Shown one piece after another: positions 1 to 11,258 of a stretch of 41,424 nucleotides of DNA. This stretch comes from an uncultured bacterium (lineage in GTDB: Bacteria > Verrucomicrobiota > Kiritimatiellia > RFP12 > UBA1067). The stretch spans positions 1 through 41,424 of the forward strand of contig CACXPT010000011.1 of NCBI GenBank assembly GCA_902769585.1. Reading direction: 5' to 3'. Below the pieces are notes generated by a model, which ran no database searches, was not told the origin of the DNA, and saw only the letters and a program-made list of their open reading frames with translations. The number at the start of each line of letters is the position of its first letter. Within the stretch, counting starts at the first letter, position 1. The position numbers were made by a program, and so were the translations under genes.

Positions 1-1
1 C

Positions 2-160
2 GGCGTGCCGAACAAGAACAAGGTCGGCAAGGTCACCAAGGCTCAGCTCGCGAAGATCGTCGAGATGAAGAAGGCGGACCTCAACACGACGGACGTGGAG
101 GCCGCGATCCGCATGATCGCCGGCACCGCCCGCAACATGGGCATCGAAGTTGTTGACTGA
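2..160 (+). CDS. rplK: 50S ribosomal protein L11, C-terminal fragment (5' end outside window)
   Basis: The window opens inside this gene; 52 codons and a TGA stop at 158-160 are visible. The reading frame gives the typical L11 C-terminal RNA-binding domain: a KVGKVTKAQ stretch, then [20 protein letters not shown] before the end. This domain binds the GTPase-associated region of 23S rRNA. It is followed after 13 nt by rplA, the usual L11-L1 order, so it belongs to the stalk operon. Identity is secure from the sequence and the neighbour; the start cannot be seen. Confidence 0.95.
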   Translation, partial: GVPNKNKVGKVTKAQLAKIVEMKKADLNTTDVEAAIRMIAGTARNMGIEVVD

Positions 161-173
161 AAGGAGATGACCC

Positions 174-866
174 ATGGCTAAGCACGGCAAGAAATACCGC
201 AATACGCTTAAGGCTGCCCCGAAGAAGCCAGTCTCCATCGAGGAAGCCGTCAAGTTTGTCAAGGCCCATCCGGCCGCCAAGTTCGACGAGACGCTCGATG
301 TCGCGATGCGCCTCGGCGCGGACACCAAGAAGACGGACACTCCCGTCCGCGGCACCGTCAAGCTTCCCGCCGGCTCCGGCAAGAAGGTCAAGGTGCTCGT
401 GTTCGCGGGCGGCGACCACGCCGACGAGGCTAAGGCCGCCGGCGCGGACTACGTCGGGCTCGACGACCTGATCGAGAAGATCACGAAGGAAGGCTGGACC
501 GACTTCGACGTGGCGATCGCCACGACCGAGGCGATGAAGAGCGTCCGCAAGTGCGCCCGCGTGCTCGGACCGCGCGGCCTGATGCCTAACCCCAAGACCG
601 GCACGGTGACGGACGATCCCGCCACGGCCGTCAAGGACGCGAAGGCCGGCAAGGTCGACTTCCGCATGGACAAGACGGGCAACTGCTGCGTCATCGCCGG
701 CAAGCTCTCGTTCGACGCCGACAAGCTCGTCGCCAACGTGAAGGCTGTCGTCGAGGCTGTCAGCGCCGCGCGCCCCGCCGCCATCAAGGGAGCGTTCATC
801 CGCTCGCTCACGGTTTCCTCCACGATGGGCGTGGGCATCCCCTGCATCCTGACGGACGCCGAGTAA
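174..866 (+). CDS. rplA: 50S ribosomal protein L1
   Basis: The 230-residue product is the usual length for bacterial L1, which forms the mobile L1 stalk of the large subunit, helps release deacylated tRNA, and in many bacteria represses its own operon by binding the mRNA. The N-terminus [10 protein letters not shown], the central [10 protein letters not shown] signature (about residues 129-138) and the C-terminal [15 protein letters not shown] block are all visible. A strong AAGGAG ribosome site lies about 8 nt before the ATG. It sits 13 nt after rplK and 14 nt before rplJ, so it is co-transcribed with both. Confidence 0.98.
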   Translation: MAKHGKKYRNTLKAAPKKPVSIEEAVKFVKAHPAAKFDETLDVAMRLGADTKKTDTPVRGTVKLPAGSGKKVKVLVFAGGDHADEAKAAGADYVGLDDLIEKITKEGWTDFDVAIATTEAMKSVRKCARVLGPRGLMPNPKTGTVTDDPATAVKDAKAGKVDFRMDKTGNCCVIAGKLSFDADKLVANVKAVVEAVSAARPAAIKGAFIRSLTVSSTMGVGIPCILTDAE

Positions 867-880
867 AGGAGACTTGAACC

Positions 881-1384
881 ATGAGAATCGAAAAGGTTGC
901 AATCCTCAACGAAGTGACGGCCCGCGTCAAGGACTCGGACTACTGCTTCATCCTTAACTACGGCGGCGTCGACGTCGTCAAGATCGGCAAGTTCCGTGCG
1001 GCCCTCAAGACCCACGACTCCCGCCTGCTCATCGTCAAGAACACCTTCCTCGCCAAGGCGGCGAAGGAGAAGGGGTGGTCCGACGAGGTACAGGCCATGC
1101 TCAGCGGCCCCACGGCCATCGTGACGGGCAAGGGCGAGGTGACGGCGGTCGCGAAGGACGTGATGGACTTCGTGGAAGGCTCCGAAGGCCGCGCGTCCGT
1201 CAAGGGCGCCGACTACGACGGCAAGATCGTCGATGCCGCGATGGTGGAAGCGCTCTCCAAGGTGCCCGGCAAGGACCAGCTCCGTGCGACGTTGCTCATG
1301 CTCCTCAAGGAGCCGGCGACCCGCCTGGCGCGCGTCCTCTCCGAGAAGGCAAAGAAGGACGGCGGCGAAGCCCCTGCTGCATAA
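881..1384 (+). CDS. rplJ: 50S ribosomal protein L10
   Basis: The 167-residue product matches bacterial L10 in length and layout: an N-terminal rRNA-binding globular domain (the [17 protein letters not shown] stretch, about residues 49-65, is typical) and a C-terminal helix that binds L7/L12 dimers. L10 anchors the stalk that recruits translation factors. The start has an AAAGGAG site about 10 nt upstream. An 89-nt gap containing a strong hairpin separates it from rplL, longer than the other gaps in this operon. Confidence 0.97.
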   Translation: MRIEKVAILNEVTARVKDSDYCFILNYGGVDVVKIGKFRAALKTHDSRLLIVKNTFLAKAAKEKGWSDEVQAMLSGPTAIVTGKGEVTAVAKDVMDFVEGSEGRASVKGADYDGKIVDAAMVEALSKVPGKDQLRATLLMLLKEPATRLARVLSEKAKKDGGEAPAA

Positions 1385-1390
1385 CGGGAG

Positions 1391-1410
1391 GGCCGCGCTC
1401 CTGCGCGGCC
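1391..1410 (+). other. Perfect hairpin in the rplJ-rplL spacer
   Basis: GGCCGCG (1391-1397) and CGCGGCC (1404-1410) form a perfect 7-bp GC stem around a 6-nt loop, seven nt after the rplJ stop. No T-run follows, so it is not an intrinsic terminator. Because L7/L12 is needed in several copies per L10, an RNA structure here could act in processing, stabilise the rplL message, or be a weak attenuator. That role is inference; the fold is seen directly. Confidence 0.6.
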
Positions 1411-1473
1411 GCCTAAATGATTTCCAGCGCATGAAAAACGGCGTTGGTTGACAAGTAAAAAAGGAAACAGACA

Positions 1474-1839
1474 ATGACGAACGAAGAACTCATCAAGGAA
1501 CTGTCGGGCAAGACAGTTCTCGAAATCAACGAACTCGTGAAGGCGCTCGAGGAGGCGTGGGGCGTTTCCGCCGCTGCCGCCGTCGCCGTCGCCGGCCCGG
1601 CCGCCGCTGCGGCTCCCGCCGAGGAGAAGACGGAATTCGACGTGATCCTCAAGGCTGCCGGCGCGAACAAGATCGCGGTCATCAAGGAAGTCCGCGCGAT
1701 CACGGGCCTGGGCCTCAAGGACGCCAAGGACATGGTCGAGGGCGCGCCCAAGACGGTCAAGGAAGGTGCTTCGAAGGAAGACGCCGAGAAGATCGCCGAG
1801 CAGCTCAAGAAGGCTGGCGCCGAGGTCGAGATCAAGTAA
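1474..1839 (+). CDS. rplL: 50S ribosomal protein L7/L12
   Basis: The 121-residue product is standard L7/L12: an N-terminal dimerisation domain (residues about 1-35), an Ala/Pro-rich hinge (about 36-52), and the C-terminal factor-binding domain with [17 protein letters not shown], the helix [21 protein letters not shown] and a short lysine-rich tail. It binds EF-Tu, EF-G and other GTPases on the ribosome. An AAAGGAAA site precedes the ATG. An intrinsic terminator follows 26 nt after the stop, making this the last gene of the operon. Confidence 0.98.
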   Translation: MTNEELIKELSGKTVLEINELVKALEEAWGVSAAAAVAVAGPAAAAAPAEEKTEFDVILKAAGANKIAVIKEVRAITGLGLKDAKDMVEGAPKTVKEGASKEDAEKIAEQLKKAGAEVEIK

Positions 1840-1864
1840 TCGCCCGATCAGACGACACGAAAGA

Positions 1865-1892
1865 GGGCGTGCCTTCGGGCGCGCCCTTTTTT
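1865..1892 (+). terminator. Intrinsic terminator after rplL
   Basis: The stem GGGCGTGCC (1865-1873) pairs with GGCGCGCCC (1878-1886) around a TTCG tetraloop, with one G-T wobble, and is followed directly by six T residues (1887-1892). This is a textbook rho-independent terminator. It ends the rplKAJL operon, so rpoB/rpoC are not co-transcribed from here. Confidence 0.93.
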
Positions 1893-1894
1893 GA

Positions 1895-1900
1895 TATAAT
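1895..1900 (+). promoter_or_regulatory. Consensus -10 box 9 nt before the ACT gene start
   Basis: A perfect TATAAT lies immediately after the terminator T-run and 9 nt before the ATG at 1910. No good -35 hexamer is visible; its position would fall inside the terminator stem. Transcription would start about 0-3 nt before the ATG, and no Shine-Dalgarno fits in the gap, so the mRNA would be nearly leaderless. Confidence 0.6.
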
Positions 1901-1909
1901 ACCTACGCC

Positions 1910-2182
1910 ATGAAAAAAGCCATTATCACGGTGGTCGGCAGGGACACGGTGGGCATCCTCGCGCGTGTCTGCACGTTCCTCGCCTCGAACCAGGTCAATA
2001 TCCTCGACATATCCCAGACGGTCGTCCAGGACTACTTCAACATGATGATGATCGCCGACACGGCGAATTCGTCCACGCCTTTCGCCGACCTCGTGGGCGG
2101 CCTTGACGGGATCGGCAAGGAGATGGGCCTCCAGATCAAGTGCCAGAAGTCGGAGATCTTCGAGAAGATGCACCGCATCTGA
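1910..2182 (+). CDS. ACT domain-containing protein, UPF0237 family
   Basis: The 90-residue product is a single ACT domain: [18 protein letters not shown] at the N-terminus, a [13 protein letters not shown] second strand (about residues 29-36) and a C-terminal amphipathic helix. ACT domains usually bind small ligands such as amino acids. Members of UPF0237 are almost always encoded beside the UPF0210 (DUF711) protein that follows here after 7 nt, so the pair probably works together; the biochemical role is not settled. Its start is set by the -10 box at 1895-1900, with no ribosome-binding site. Confidence 0.9.
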   Translation: MKKAIITVVGRDTVGILARVCTFLASNQVNILDISQTVVQDYFNMMMIADTANSSTPFADLVGGLDGIGKEMGLQIKCQKSEIFEKMHRI

Positions 2183-2189
2183 GGCTGCC

Positions 2190-3554
2190 ATGATCAACAT
2201 CAGCGAAGTTCTCGAGACGAACAAGATGATCCAGGACGAGAACCTGGACGTCCGCACCATCACGATGGGCATAAGCCTGCTCGACTGCGCGGACGCGGGA
2301 GTCGGCGCCACGTGCGAGAAGATCCGCGCCAAGATACTGCGTCTCGCCGGCGGACTCGTCAGGACGGGCGAGGACATCTCGCGCGAGTTCGGCATCCCCA
2401 TCGTCAACAAGCGCATATCGATAACGCCCATCTCCCTCGTCGGCGCGTCCTGCTGCCGTACGCCTGACGACTACGTGACCATCGCCCGCACGCTCGACAG
2501 GACCGCGTCCGAGCTGGGCGTCAACTTTCTCGGCGGCTATTCCGCCGTCGTCTCGAAGGGGATGACGCCATCCGACGAGCTGCTCATACGCTCCATTCCG
2601 GAGGCGCTCGCCGTGACGGAGCGGGTCTGCTCCAGTGTCAACGTCGGCTCCACGAAGACCGGCCTCGACATGGACGCCGTCCGCCTGATGGGCGAGATCG
2701 TGAAGGCGACAGCCGAGCGCACGAAGGAACGAGACTCGCTCGGCTGCGCGAAGCTCGTGGTGCTCTGCAACGCGCCCGACGACAACCCGTTCATGGCTGG
2801 GGCTTTCCACGGCGTCTCCGAGGCAGATGCCGTCGTAAACGTGGGCGTGTCCGGCCCTGGCGTTGTGAAGTACGTGCTGGAGCAGATACGCGACGCCGAC
2901 TTCGAGACGCTTTGCGAGACCATAAAGAAGACGGCGTTCAAGATCACGCGCGTTGGGCAGCTTGTCGCGCAGGAGGCGTCGCGCCGCCTCGGCGTCCCGT
3001 TCGGCATCATTGACCTTTCGCTCGCGCCGACGCCGGCCGTAGGCGACTCGGTGGCGGACATCCTCAAAGAGATCGGTCTCGAGCATCCGGGCGCGCCCGG
3101 CACGACGGCCGCGCTCGCGCTCTTGAACGACCAGGTCAAGAAGGGCGGCGTGATGGCCTCGTCCTACGTGGGCGGGCTTTCTGGCGCATTCATTCCTGTC
3201 TCGGAGGATCAGGGCATGATCGACGCAGTGAACGCTGGCGCGCTCACGATCGAGAAACTTGAGGCCATGACGTGCGTCTGCTCGGTGGGCCTCGACATGA
3301 TCGCCATTCCAGGCGATACTCCCGCCACGTCGATCGCCGGCATCATCGCCGACGAGGCGGCGATCGGCATGGTCAATCAGAAGACGACCGCAGTGCGCAT
3401 CATTCCTGTCATAGGAAAATCCGTCGGCGACACGGTCGAGTTTGGCGGTCTGCTGGGCCACGCGCCCGTGATGCCGGTCAACCGCTTCGCGTGCGACCGT
3501 TTCGTCGGTCGCACCGGCCGCATCCCGGCCCCGATCCACTCGTTCAAGAACTGA
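2190..3554 (+). CDS. UPF0210 / DUF711 (PFL-like) family protein
   Basis: The ATG at 2190 gives 454 residues, the usual length of this family, beginning [27 protein letters not shown] as in other members; an in-frame start at 2103 would overlap the ACT gene and add unrelated sequence. Conserved glycine-rich blocks include [16 protein letters not shown] (about residues 111-126) and [11 protein letters not shown]. The family is a distant structural relative of pyruvate formate-lyase-type proteins, without a proven reaction that I know of. It forms a two-gene unit with the upstream ACT protein, whose stop is 7 nt before this start. Confidence 0.9.
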   Translation: MINISEVLETNKMIQDENLDVRTITMGISLLDCADAGVGATCEKIRAKILRLAGGLVRTGEDISREFGIPIVNKRISITPISLVGASCCRTPDDYVTIARTLDRTASELGVNFLGGYSAVVSKGMTPSDELLIRSIPEALAVTERVCSSVNVGSTKTGLDMDAVRLMGEIVKATAERTKERDSLGCAKLVVLCNAPDDNPFMAGAFHGVSEADAVVNVGVSGPGVVKYVLEQIRDADFETLCETIKKTAFKITRVGQLVAQEASRRLGVPFGIIDLSLAPTPAVGDSVADILKEIGLEHPGAPGTTAALALLNDQVKKGGVMASSYVGGLSGAFIPVSEDQGMIDAVNAGALTIEKLEAMTCVCSVGLDMIAIPGDTPATSIAGIIADEAAIGMVNQKTTAVRIIPVIGKSVGDTVEFGGLLGHAPVMPVNRFACDRFVGRTGRIPAPIHSFKN

Positions 3555-3590
3555 CGGTTCATAGCGTATCGCGGATGGAGGGCGGCGCAG

Positions 3591-5396
3591 GTGAAAACGG
3601 CTGCGAAAACGTATTTGTCGACAGTTGCGATAATGCTCTCCAGCATCGCGTTCGGATATGGCGAGAAAGTCGTGGCGGGAGCATGGGCCTTTGCGACAAA
3701 TCCGAACCAGACTTGCCTTGTCGTGACGAACAAGACCGCATGGGTTTTGCGGGACGGTTGTTGGAAGCCTTCGCTTCCGGTTTCAGAATCTGATCGAGGG
3801 GTCTATTTCCACTTGATTGATGAGACGTCGTCCTGCAGGAACATTTTCTGGATACCTGCCAAGGATTGGGAACGCAGGGTGCTGGCGCATGAAGGAACGC
3901 CCGTCAAGGAAGGCGATGTCGTCTGGGCTGTGGAAAGTCAAGAAAACAACAAGATCGTTTTCCGTCAAGGGCACAGGATGGTTCGGAGCAAGATGCCAGA
4001 TTGGGTCAAGGTGCGGGACGAGAAGCGTTATTTCGGCGTCTGGAAGCCCATTTGTCGTCAGACGACACGTGGGGCAAAAAGGAAGAACATCCCTAAAGAC
4101 AATATATTGCTAAAAATACGAGAGGACTGGCTGTCCATCCTTTACAACTGCGATCATAAGCCTACAAAAGATGTGCCAGAACCTTACAAGATCATGCCTT
4201 TGCTGCCGACGGAAGGCGGCTTGAGGGTTGACTATCGCGACCGCTATGCGAGATATGACGATCCGTTGAACTGCATGGTCAGTGGATTATGGCTTGATCC
4301 GAACGGAAAGCTCGTCGGCTATTGGTTTGACGAGATCGTAACGTTCATTCGGACCGACGAGTCGTTCAGCGACCCTATTGATGCGCGGCGGAAGATGGCC
4401 GCAACCAAGTTGTTTCACGGAGTTTGGGGCGTGAACGTGGAGTTCAACATCATGATATTGGGATTTGACCGAGGCGGGCGTGGATACATGAGCGGGTTCA
4501 TGTCGCTGATCCCGTTCGAATGGCGAGTCAAGGAGGATGGCGCGATTTGTTGCGTACTTGATGCTGAGATGTTGTTGGCAGGAGGGGCCAGGCATCCTGC
4601 GGCGTTTGACTGCCGATATGATCCGGTGAAGAACGAAATGAATGTCGTGTTTCCTCCGAATGAGGATGAGGGCGAGATTGAGCCGACGCGTAAGGTGTTG
4701 CCGTTCATGACATGGGAGATTCGTTCGGATGAAATCTTTACGCGCATCGACGCTTACAAGAAGTCACCGCAGTGGCGCAGGGAACTGGAACGGCGGCGGA
4801 ACCGTCCGCCGGAAACGCAGGAAGAACGAGATCGACGCCTCCGTCGTGCCGAAGAAAAAAGACGAGCCAGAGAAAGTGCGGCCAAGGAACGGGCGGCTCG
4901 TGAGGAAGAAGAGGCGAGGAAGAAGAAATGGTTTCATGATGTCCTTGACCATTATGATCAAGTTGTCAGGAACGAAGCCTATTACAGCGAGACCAATTCG
5001 TACCCGGCTTGCTATTTGCAGGACAATCTCTTCAGAAGTAATTTGGGTTCGGACGAGGACAACCATGTCGTAATCAAGCACATACAGGCAAATCCCAAGT
5101 TGTTGGCGAGATATTACGACATCGCGACGCATGAGAATCTCATGAAAGAGGATATTGATTGGCTCTTTAAGACATTTCTCGCCGACTATCTTCAGAACAG
5201 GGATCCGAAATACATGGAACGCCTCATATCAGGTCAGTACAAGAAGCTCACAATGGCTCAGTATGAAGAAGCCTTTGTCAAGCTTCCAGACGACGACTAT
5301 ATCAAGATGCGGATTCATGCCAACGCCTATTACAAGAATCGCCGATTCCATCCGGAATGGCGTTCCTCTTGGCGTCGGCAACCCAAACGGCAATAG
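3591..5396 (+). CDS. Unrecognised secreted protein with a charged coiled-coil segment
   Basis: The GTG start has a GGAGGGCGG ribosome site about 8 nt upstream and gives 601 residues. The N-terminus (MKTAAKTYLSTVAIMLSSIAFGYG) is a signal peptide, so the protein is exported. Residues about 60-395 look globular with many aromatic residues. Residues about 395-450 are almost purely Arg/Glu/Lys (for example ERDRRLRRAEEKRRARE) and should form a helix or coiled coil; about 150 further residues follow. I do not recognise a family. Base composition is clearly lower in G+C than in the flanking genes and codon choice is less biased, suggesting recent acquisition or a fast-evolving lineage-specific gene. 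It ends 8 nt from the stop of the convergent hydrolase gene. Confidence 0.75.
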   Translation: MKTAAKTYLSTVAIMLSSIAFGYGEKVVAGAWAFATNPNQTCLVVTNKTAWVLRDGCWKPSLPVSESDRGVYFHLIDETSSCRNIFWIPAKDWERRVLAHEGTPVKEGDVVWAVESQENNKIVFRQGHRMVRSKMPDWVKVRDEKRYFGVWKPICRQTTRGAKRKNIPKDNILLKIREDWLSILYNCDHKPTKDVPEPYKIMPLLPTEGGLRVDYRDRYARYDDPLNCMVSGLWLDPNGKLVGYWFDEIVTFIRTDESFSDPIDARRKMAATKLFHGVWGVNVEFNIMILGFDRGGRGYMSGFMSLIPFEWRVKEDGAICCVLDAEMLLAGGARHPAAFDCRYDPVKNEMNVVFPPNEDEGEIEPTRKVLPFMTWEIRSDEIFTRIDAYKKSPQWRRELERRRNRPPETQEERDRRLRRAEEKRRARESAAKERAAREEEEARKKKWFHDVLDHYDQVVRNEAYYSETNSYPACYLQDNLFRSNLGSDEDNHVVIKHIQANPKLLARYYDIATHENLMKEDIDWLFKTFLADYLQNRDPKYMERLISGQYKKLTMAQYEEAFVKLPDDDYIKMRIHANAYYKNRRFHPEWRSSWRRQPKRQ

Positions 5397-5404
5397 GTGG
5401 TTGC

Positions 5405-6286
5405 CTAGTGCGCGCGGATGGCGTCGAGGGCGGCCTTGGCGCTTGCGCGCATCTGCACTGCACGGTCTTCGGGGAGGAAGGCGGGACGGTAGGCGAGTGT
5501 CGTCACGTCGCAGCCGAACAACGCGCCCAGCCACACGCACGCCTGCAGGTAGTGGCCTTGCTCGTTGAGGTGGAACTTGTCCTTGCCGGTGGGACTGCCG
5601 CACGGGTCGCCCGTGATGCCGTCGGGGGACGGCATCGCCTTGCGGAAGTGCTGCACGGCGTCGCCGGTGGGAATGATCTCGAGGCCATGCTTCTTCGCGA
5701 AGTCGGCGTATGCGGCCTTGAGCTTAGCGTGCATGGTGGGCGGGTCGATGTTCCACTTCTTCAGGCGCTTGTCGTAGGGCGTGTATGCCCAAGTCTGCTG
5801 GACCATGATCTTCGCTTGGGGCGCGAGCTTGCGGATCGTGGCGACGAGGTCGTCGCCGAAGGGGTGGTAGGATTCCGGAACCCAGCTGAAGTGGCTCGCC
5901 TGCTGGACGGTGACGACATCCCACTTGTCGGCGGTCAGCACTTCGGGGATATTCGCTTTCCCGTTGACAGCCACTTTCGCTACTGGCGCGTCGCTCTTCT
6001 TCTCCACCGAGGCGTACGACCAGTTGATACCGTAGGGGCGGAACGTCTTGTTCGTCTCAGCGGCGACAACGTTGTTCCAGTGGCGCTCGAGCGAGCACCC
6101 GCCGATGAAGAGCGAGCAGAGGTCTAGCTTGCAGTCCGGCATTGCGGCGGCGCATTGCGGCAGCTGCTTGAGGAGGCAGATCGAGAAGCTGTTGCCGATG
6201 GTGAGAACCTTTACGGTCTTCGCGTGCGCAAGGCACGCAGTTCCGGCGACAAGGGTCGCCACGACGAGTCGAGTGATTTTTCTCAT
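5405..6286 (-). CDS. Secreted SGNH/GDSL-type hydrolase, DUF4886-like
   Basis: I place the start at ATG 6286 (293 residues), beginning MRKITRLVVATLVAGTACLAHA, a clean signal peptide; a longer frame to 6322 would put 12 polar residues before it and overlap the promoter. Mature residues begin KTVKVLTIGNSFS, where GNSFS is the SGNH block I nucleophile region, and near the C-terminus DKFHLNEQGHYLQ carries the Asp-x-x-His block V. Such enzymes are esterases, often acting on acetylated glycans. The exact substrate cannot be read. The gene is monocistronic, with a -35/-10 pair directly before the ATG. Confidence 0.85.
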   Translation of the reverse strand: MRKITRLVVATLVAGTACLAHAKTVKVLTIGNSFSICLLKQLPQCAAAMPDCKLDLCSLFIGGCSLERHWNNVVAAETNKTFRPYGINWSYASVEKKSDAPVAKVAVNGKANIPEVLTADKWDVVTVQQASHFSWVPESYHPFGDDLVATIRKLAPQAKIMVQQTWAYTPYDKRLKKWNIDPPTMHAKLKAAYADFAKKHGLEIIPTGDAVQHFRKAMPSPDGITGDPCGSPTGKDKFHLNEQGHYLQACVWLGALFGCDVTTLAYRPAFLPEDRAVQMRASAKAALDAIRAH

Positions 6287-6292
6287 GCGGCA

Positions 6293-6321
6293 AGTGTACC
6301 ACAAGCCGCGCCGATTGTCCA
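6293..6321 (-). promoter_or_regulatory. Promoter of the SGNH hydrolase, leaderless geometry
   Basis: On the minus strand TGGACA (6321-6316), a 17-nt spacer and TACACT (6298-6293) form a good sigma-70-type promoter. Only 6 nt separate the -10 box from the ATG at 6286, so transcription should begin at the start codon itself. There is no Shine-Dalgarno. Confidence 0.65.
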
Positions 6322-6489
6322 TGGTGTGCGAATTGGCATTTTAAAATTTCAAGAGTCGTGCCATTTTGCCACACATGTGACGGAAAGTTGCGGTTCGACG
6401 GCGAAAGCTGTTGATGTAATGGGGTGGCATGGGAGTTGCTGTATCGTTGATGGCGGTTCAGAAATGGAATCGCCAGGAGGAACCGACAC

Positions 6490-9015
<2,526 letters not shown>

Positions 9016-9085
9016 TGAAGTGCCACTGGGGATGGGCGGGCCACCCGCAGGGGGATTTCATTTTCTGGCGGGTGTCTTGGGAGTC

Positions 9086-9199
9086 TTGGCCAAGGCATTG
9101 GAGCGCGAAGCGGCCAAGTGCCTGCCTTGGCCAACGACTCGCCGCCAAGACGCGGCGCGGGGCGCGCCGCAAACGTTTCCGCCGCGCCTCGCGGCGGAA
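9086..9199. repeat. Cluster of perfect palindromes in the clpB-galactosidase spacer
   Basis: The 254-nt spacer after clpB contains a 12-bp inverted repeat, TTGGCCAAGGCA (9086-9097) with TGCCTTGGCCAA (9123-9134), then a GC-rich palindromic stretch, then a 10-bp stem TTCCGCCGCG (9177-9186) and CGCGGCGGAA (9190-9199) with a 3-nt loop. No T-run follows any stem, so these are not typical intrinsic terminators. The arrangement resembles REP/BIME-type intergenic repeats. A 73-codon frame crosses it but looks non-genic. Confidence 0.6.
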
Positions 9200-9232
9200 G
9201 GGATGCGCCATCATTCTGTTCAGGATTTGCGG

Positions 9233-9262
9233 TTGACGCCACAGAGGCCGTTTCGGTATACT
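9233..9262 (+). promoter_or_regulatory. Promoter of the alpha-galactosidase gene, leaderless geometry
   Basis: TTGACG (9233-9238), 18-nt spacer and TATACT (9257-9262) form a near-consensus promoter. Seven nt separate the -10 box from the ATG at 9270, so the transcript would begin at or within one base of the start codon. No Shine-Dalgarno is present. Confidence 0.75.
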
Positions 9263-9269
9263 TCGCCCC

Positions 9270-11243
9270 ATGAATACACGTGTCATGTTCCTCGCCGCCG
9301 CTGTGTCGGCAATCGCCGTAGGGTTCGCCCACGCGGGCGCAACGGGCGAGACGCCCGTTGTCCCAGTGGGGGTGCCGCAACCGGCGTTTTCGTTCAAGTA
9401 CGGCGACCGGGCCGTGACGGGAAGCGAGTCCATGCAGGTGGACGCGCACCTGAAGGTGACGGTGGAGAGCGTCGCCTATCCGCAGTTCAACGCCGTCGAG
9501 TGGGTGCTGTGGTTCGAGAACCCGTCGGCGGAGAAAAGCGCCATCCTGAGCGAAATCCGCGACGGCAACTTCCTCGTGTCACTGCCGCCCCAGCCGAAGA
9601 AGTTCCCTGGCGACATCGCCCTGCCGGGCGAGCGCGCGGTGGTGACGATGAACGGATGCGTCTCGGGGATCGACTACGCGACGGACGACGCGGCGTCCGC
9701 CCGCGAGTTCGCGGCGGTGACGCGCACCTTCCATCCATGGCGCGGCAAGGGCAACGTCTTTGAGATCAGCAACGGCTGCGCGCGCCCGTCGGATCGCCAG
9801 GCGCCCTTCTTCGAGGTGACGCAGGGCGGACAGGGCGCGATCATCGCCATCGGCTGGACGGGCGGCTGGCGCGCGAAGTTCGCGGACAGCGCGGAGGGCG
9901 TGCGCGTGGAGACGGGAATCGCGCGCGCGCGGTTCTACCTGGAGCCGGGCGAGAAACTTCGCACGAGCCGCGTCTTGGTGATGAACTACGCGAAGGACGA
10001 GGACGGTGCGAACAAGTTCCGCCGCCTCCTGCGCAAGCACTTCTCGCATGTCGCGTCGCGCCCGGGCGTCCGCGAGGGCCTCTTCGCCTACGAACTGTGG
10101 GGCGGACTCACCTCCGCCGAGATGATCCGCCGCGTCAACACGCTGAAGGCGAAGGGATTCGCCTACGAGGACCTCTGGATCGACGCGGGCTGGTACGGCA
10201 ACAGCAAAAAGTGCGACGACGCCTACACGGGCGACTGGGGGGCGTGGACGGGCGACTGGGTGCCGAACGCGCGCATCCATCCGAAAGGGTTGGAGGACGT
10301 GCGCGACGCGGCGAAGGACGCCGGCATGGGGCTCATGCTGTGGTTCGAGCCAGAACGCGTGGTGTGGTCATCCAACTTCGCCAAACAGCACCCCGACCTG
10401 CTGCTGGGGTCGCTCCTCTACTACGGCAACGAGAAGGGGCGGAACTACGTGCGGGACCTGCTGGCGGACTTCGCCGGACGGCTCAACTTCTCCTGCTACC
10501 GGCAGGACTTCAACATGGACCCCGGCATGATCATGAAGAACCACGACGCCAAGGACCGCGAGGGCATCACGCAGATCCGCCATGTCACGGGCCTCTACCA
10601 GATGTGGGACGAGCTGCTCGCCCGCTGTCCGAACCTTCTCATCGACAACTGCTCGAGCGGCGGGCGGCGCATCGACATCGAGACGCTACGCCGCGCGGTG
10701 GCGTTCTTCCGCAGCGACTACCAGTGCGGGTTCAACGCGAACGCCGACGTGCTCCAGGCCCACAACGCCGGCATCTCGCGCCTTCTGCCCTACAACGGCT
10801 GCACGACGAAGCTGAGCGACGCCTACACGCTGCGCAGCGCCTACTCCTCCAGCCACGGCGTGGCCTACTGGAACGCGATCTTCCAGAAGGAGGAGAAGGT
10901 GGACTGGACGGCGGCGAAGAAGTGCTGCGACGAATACCGCCGCATCCGCAAGTACTTCCCCTGCGACTTCTACAACCACGGCAGCGCGACCATCGATCCG
11001 ACGGCCTGGGCAATCTGGCAGTACAACGATCCGGAGAAGGGCGAGGGCGTGGTGCTCGCGTTCCGCCGCGCGGAATCGCCGTCCAGCCGTGTGTCCATCC
11101 CCCTGAAGGGCCTGCTGAAGGGTGCGACGGTGGAGGTAGAGAATCTAGACACCGGCGCAAAGTCCACCGTGGTCGGCGAAGTGGAAATCAACCTCCCCGT
11201 CCGCCGCTCCTCCACCGTGCTGCTCTACCGAATGAAGCCGTAG
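9270..11243 (+). CDS. Secreted alpha-galactosidase, GH36/melibiase-like
   Basis: The 657-residue product starts with a signal peptide ending AHA (about residue 22) and carries the GH36-type barrel: LWIDAGWYG (about 301-310), WFEPERV, CYRQDFNMDPG with the presumed nucleophile Asp413, SSGGRRID, and FFRSDY with the presumed acid/base Asp483. It should cleave terminal alpha-galactosides outside the cytoplasm or in the periplasm. A 9-bp palindrome encodes part of GATGETPVVPVG just after the signal peptide. The gene is convergent with a galactonate-dehydratase/transporter operon, so a role in galactoside use is likely. Specificity for galactose rather than a related sugar is inferred from family. 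Confidence 0.88.
   Translation: MNTRVMFLAAAVSAIAVGFAHAGATGETPVVPVGVPQPAFSFKYGDRAVTGSESMQVDAHLKVTVESVAYPQFNAVEWVLWFENPSAEKSAILSEIRDGNFLVSLPPQPKKFPGDIALPGERAVVTMNGCVSGIDYATDDAASAREFAAVTRTFHPWRGKGNVFEISNGCARPSDRQAPFFEVTQGGQGAIIAIGWTGGWRAKFADSAEGVRVETGIARARFYLEPGEKLRTSRVLVMNYAKDEDGANKFRRLLRKHFSHVASRPGVREGLFAYELWGGLTSAEMIRRVNTLKAKGFAYEDLWIDAGWYGNSKKCDDAYTGDWGAWTGDWVPNARIHPKGLEDVRDAAKDAGMGLMLWFEPERVVWSSNFAKQHPDLLLGSLLYYGNEKGRNYVRDLLADFAGRLNFSCYRQDFNMDPGMIMKNHDAKDREGITQIRHVTGLYQMWDELLARCPNLLIDNCSSGGRRIDIETLRRAVAFFRSDYQCGFNANADVLQAHNAGISRLLPYNGCTTKLSDAYTLRSAYSSSHGVAYWNAIFQKEEKVDWTAAKKCCDEYRRIRKYFPCDFYNHGSATIDPTAWAIWQYNDPEKGEGVVLAFRRAESPSSRVSIPLKGLLKGATVEVENLDTGAKSTVVGEVEINLPVRRSSTVLLYRMKP
9340..9360. 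repeat. In-frame palindrome within the alpha-galactosidase N-terminus
   Basis: CAACGGGCG (9340-9348) and CGCCCGTTG (9352-9360) form a perfect 9-bp stem with an AGA loop. It is translated as ATGETPVV in the linker directly after the predicted signal-peptide cleavage site, a place that tolerates insertions. It looks like a palindromic element inserted in frame. Confidence 0.5.
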
Positions 11244-11258
11244 CTTGAACCGGGATAT

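Noticed and set aside
2136..3539. Long open frame on the minus strand opposite the UPF0210 gene
   Set aside because: Typical shadow in GC-rich DNA: Arg/Asp/His-rich, no ribosome site, and the plus frame is a recognised conserved protein. The same applies to the other long antisense frames, such as those opposite clpB and the OPT gene.
6323..6489. Heat-shock control element (CIRCE or sigma-32 promoter) before clpB
   Set aside because: I looked for the CIRCE inverted repeat and for a CTTGAA/CCCCAT pair and found no convincing copy; only an AT-rich palindrome is present.
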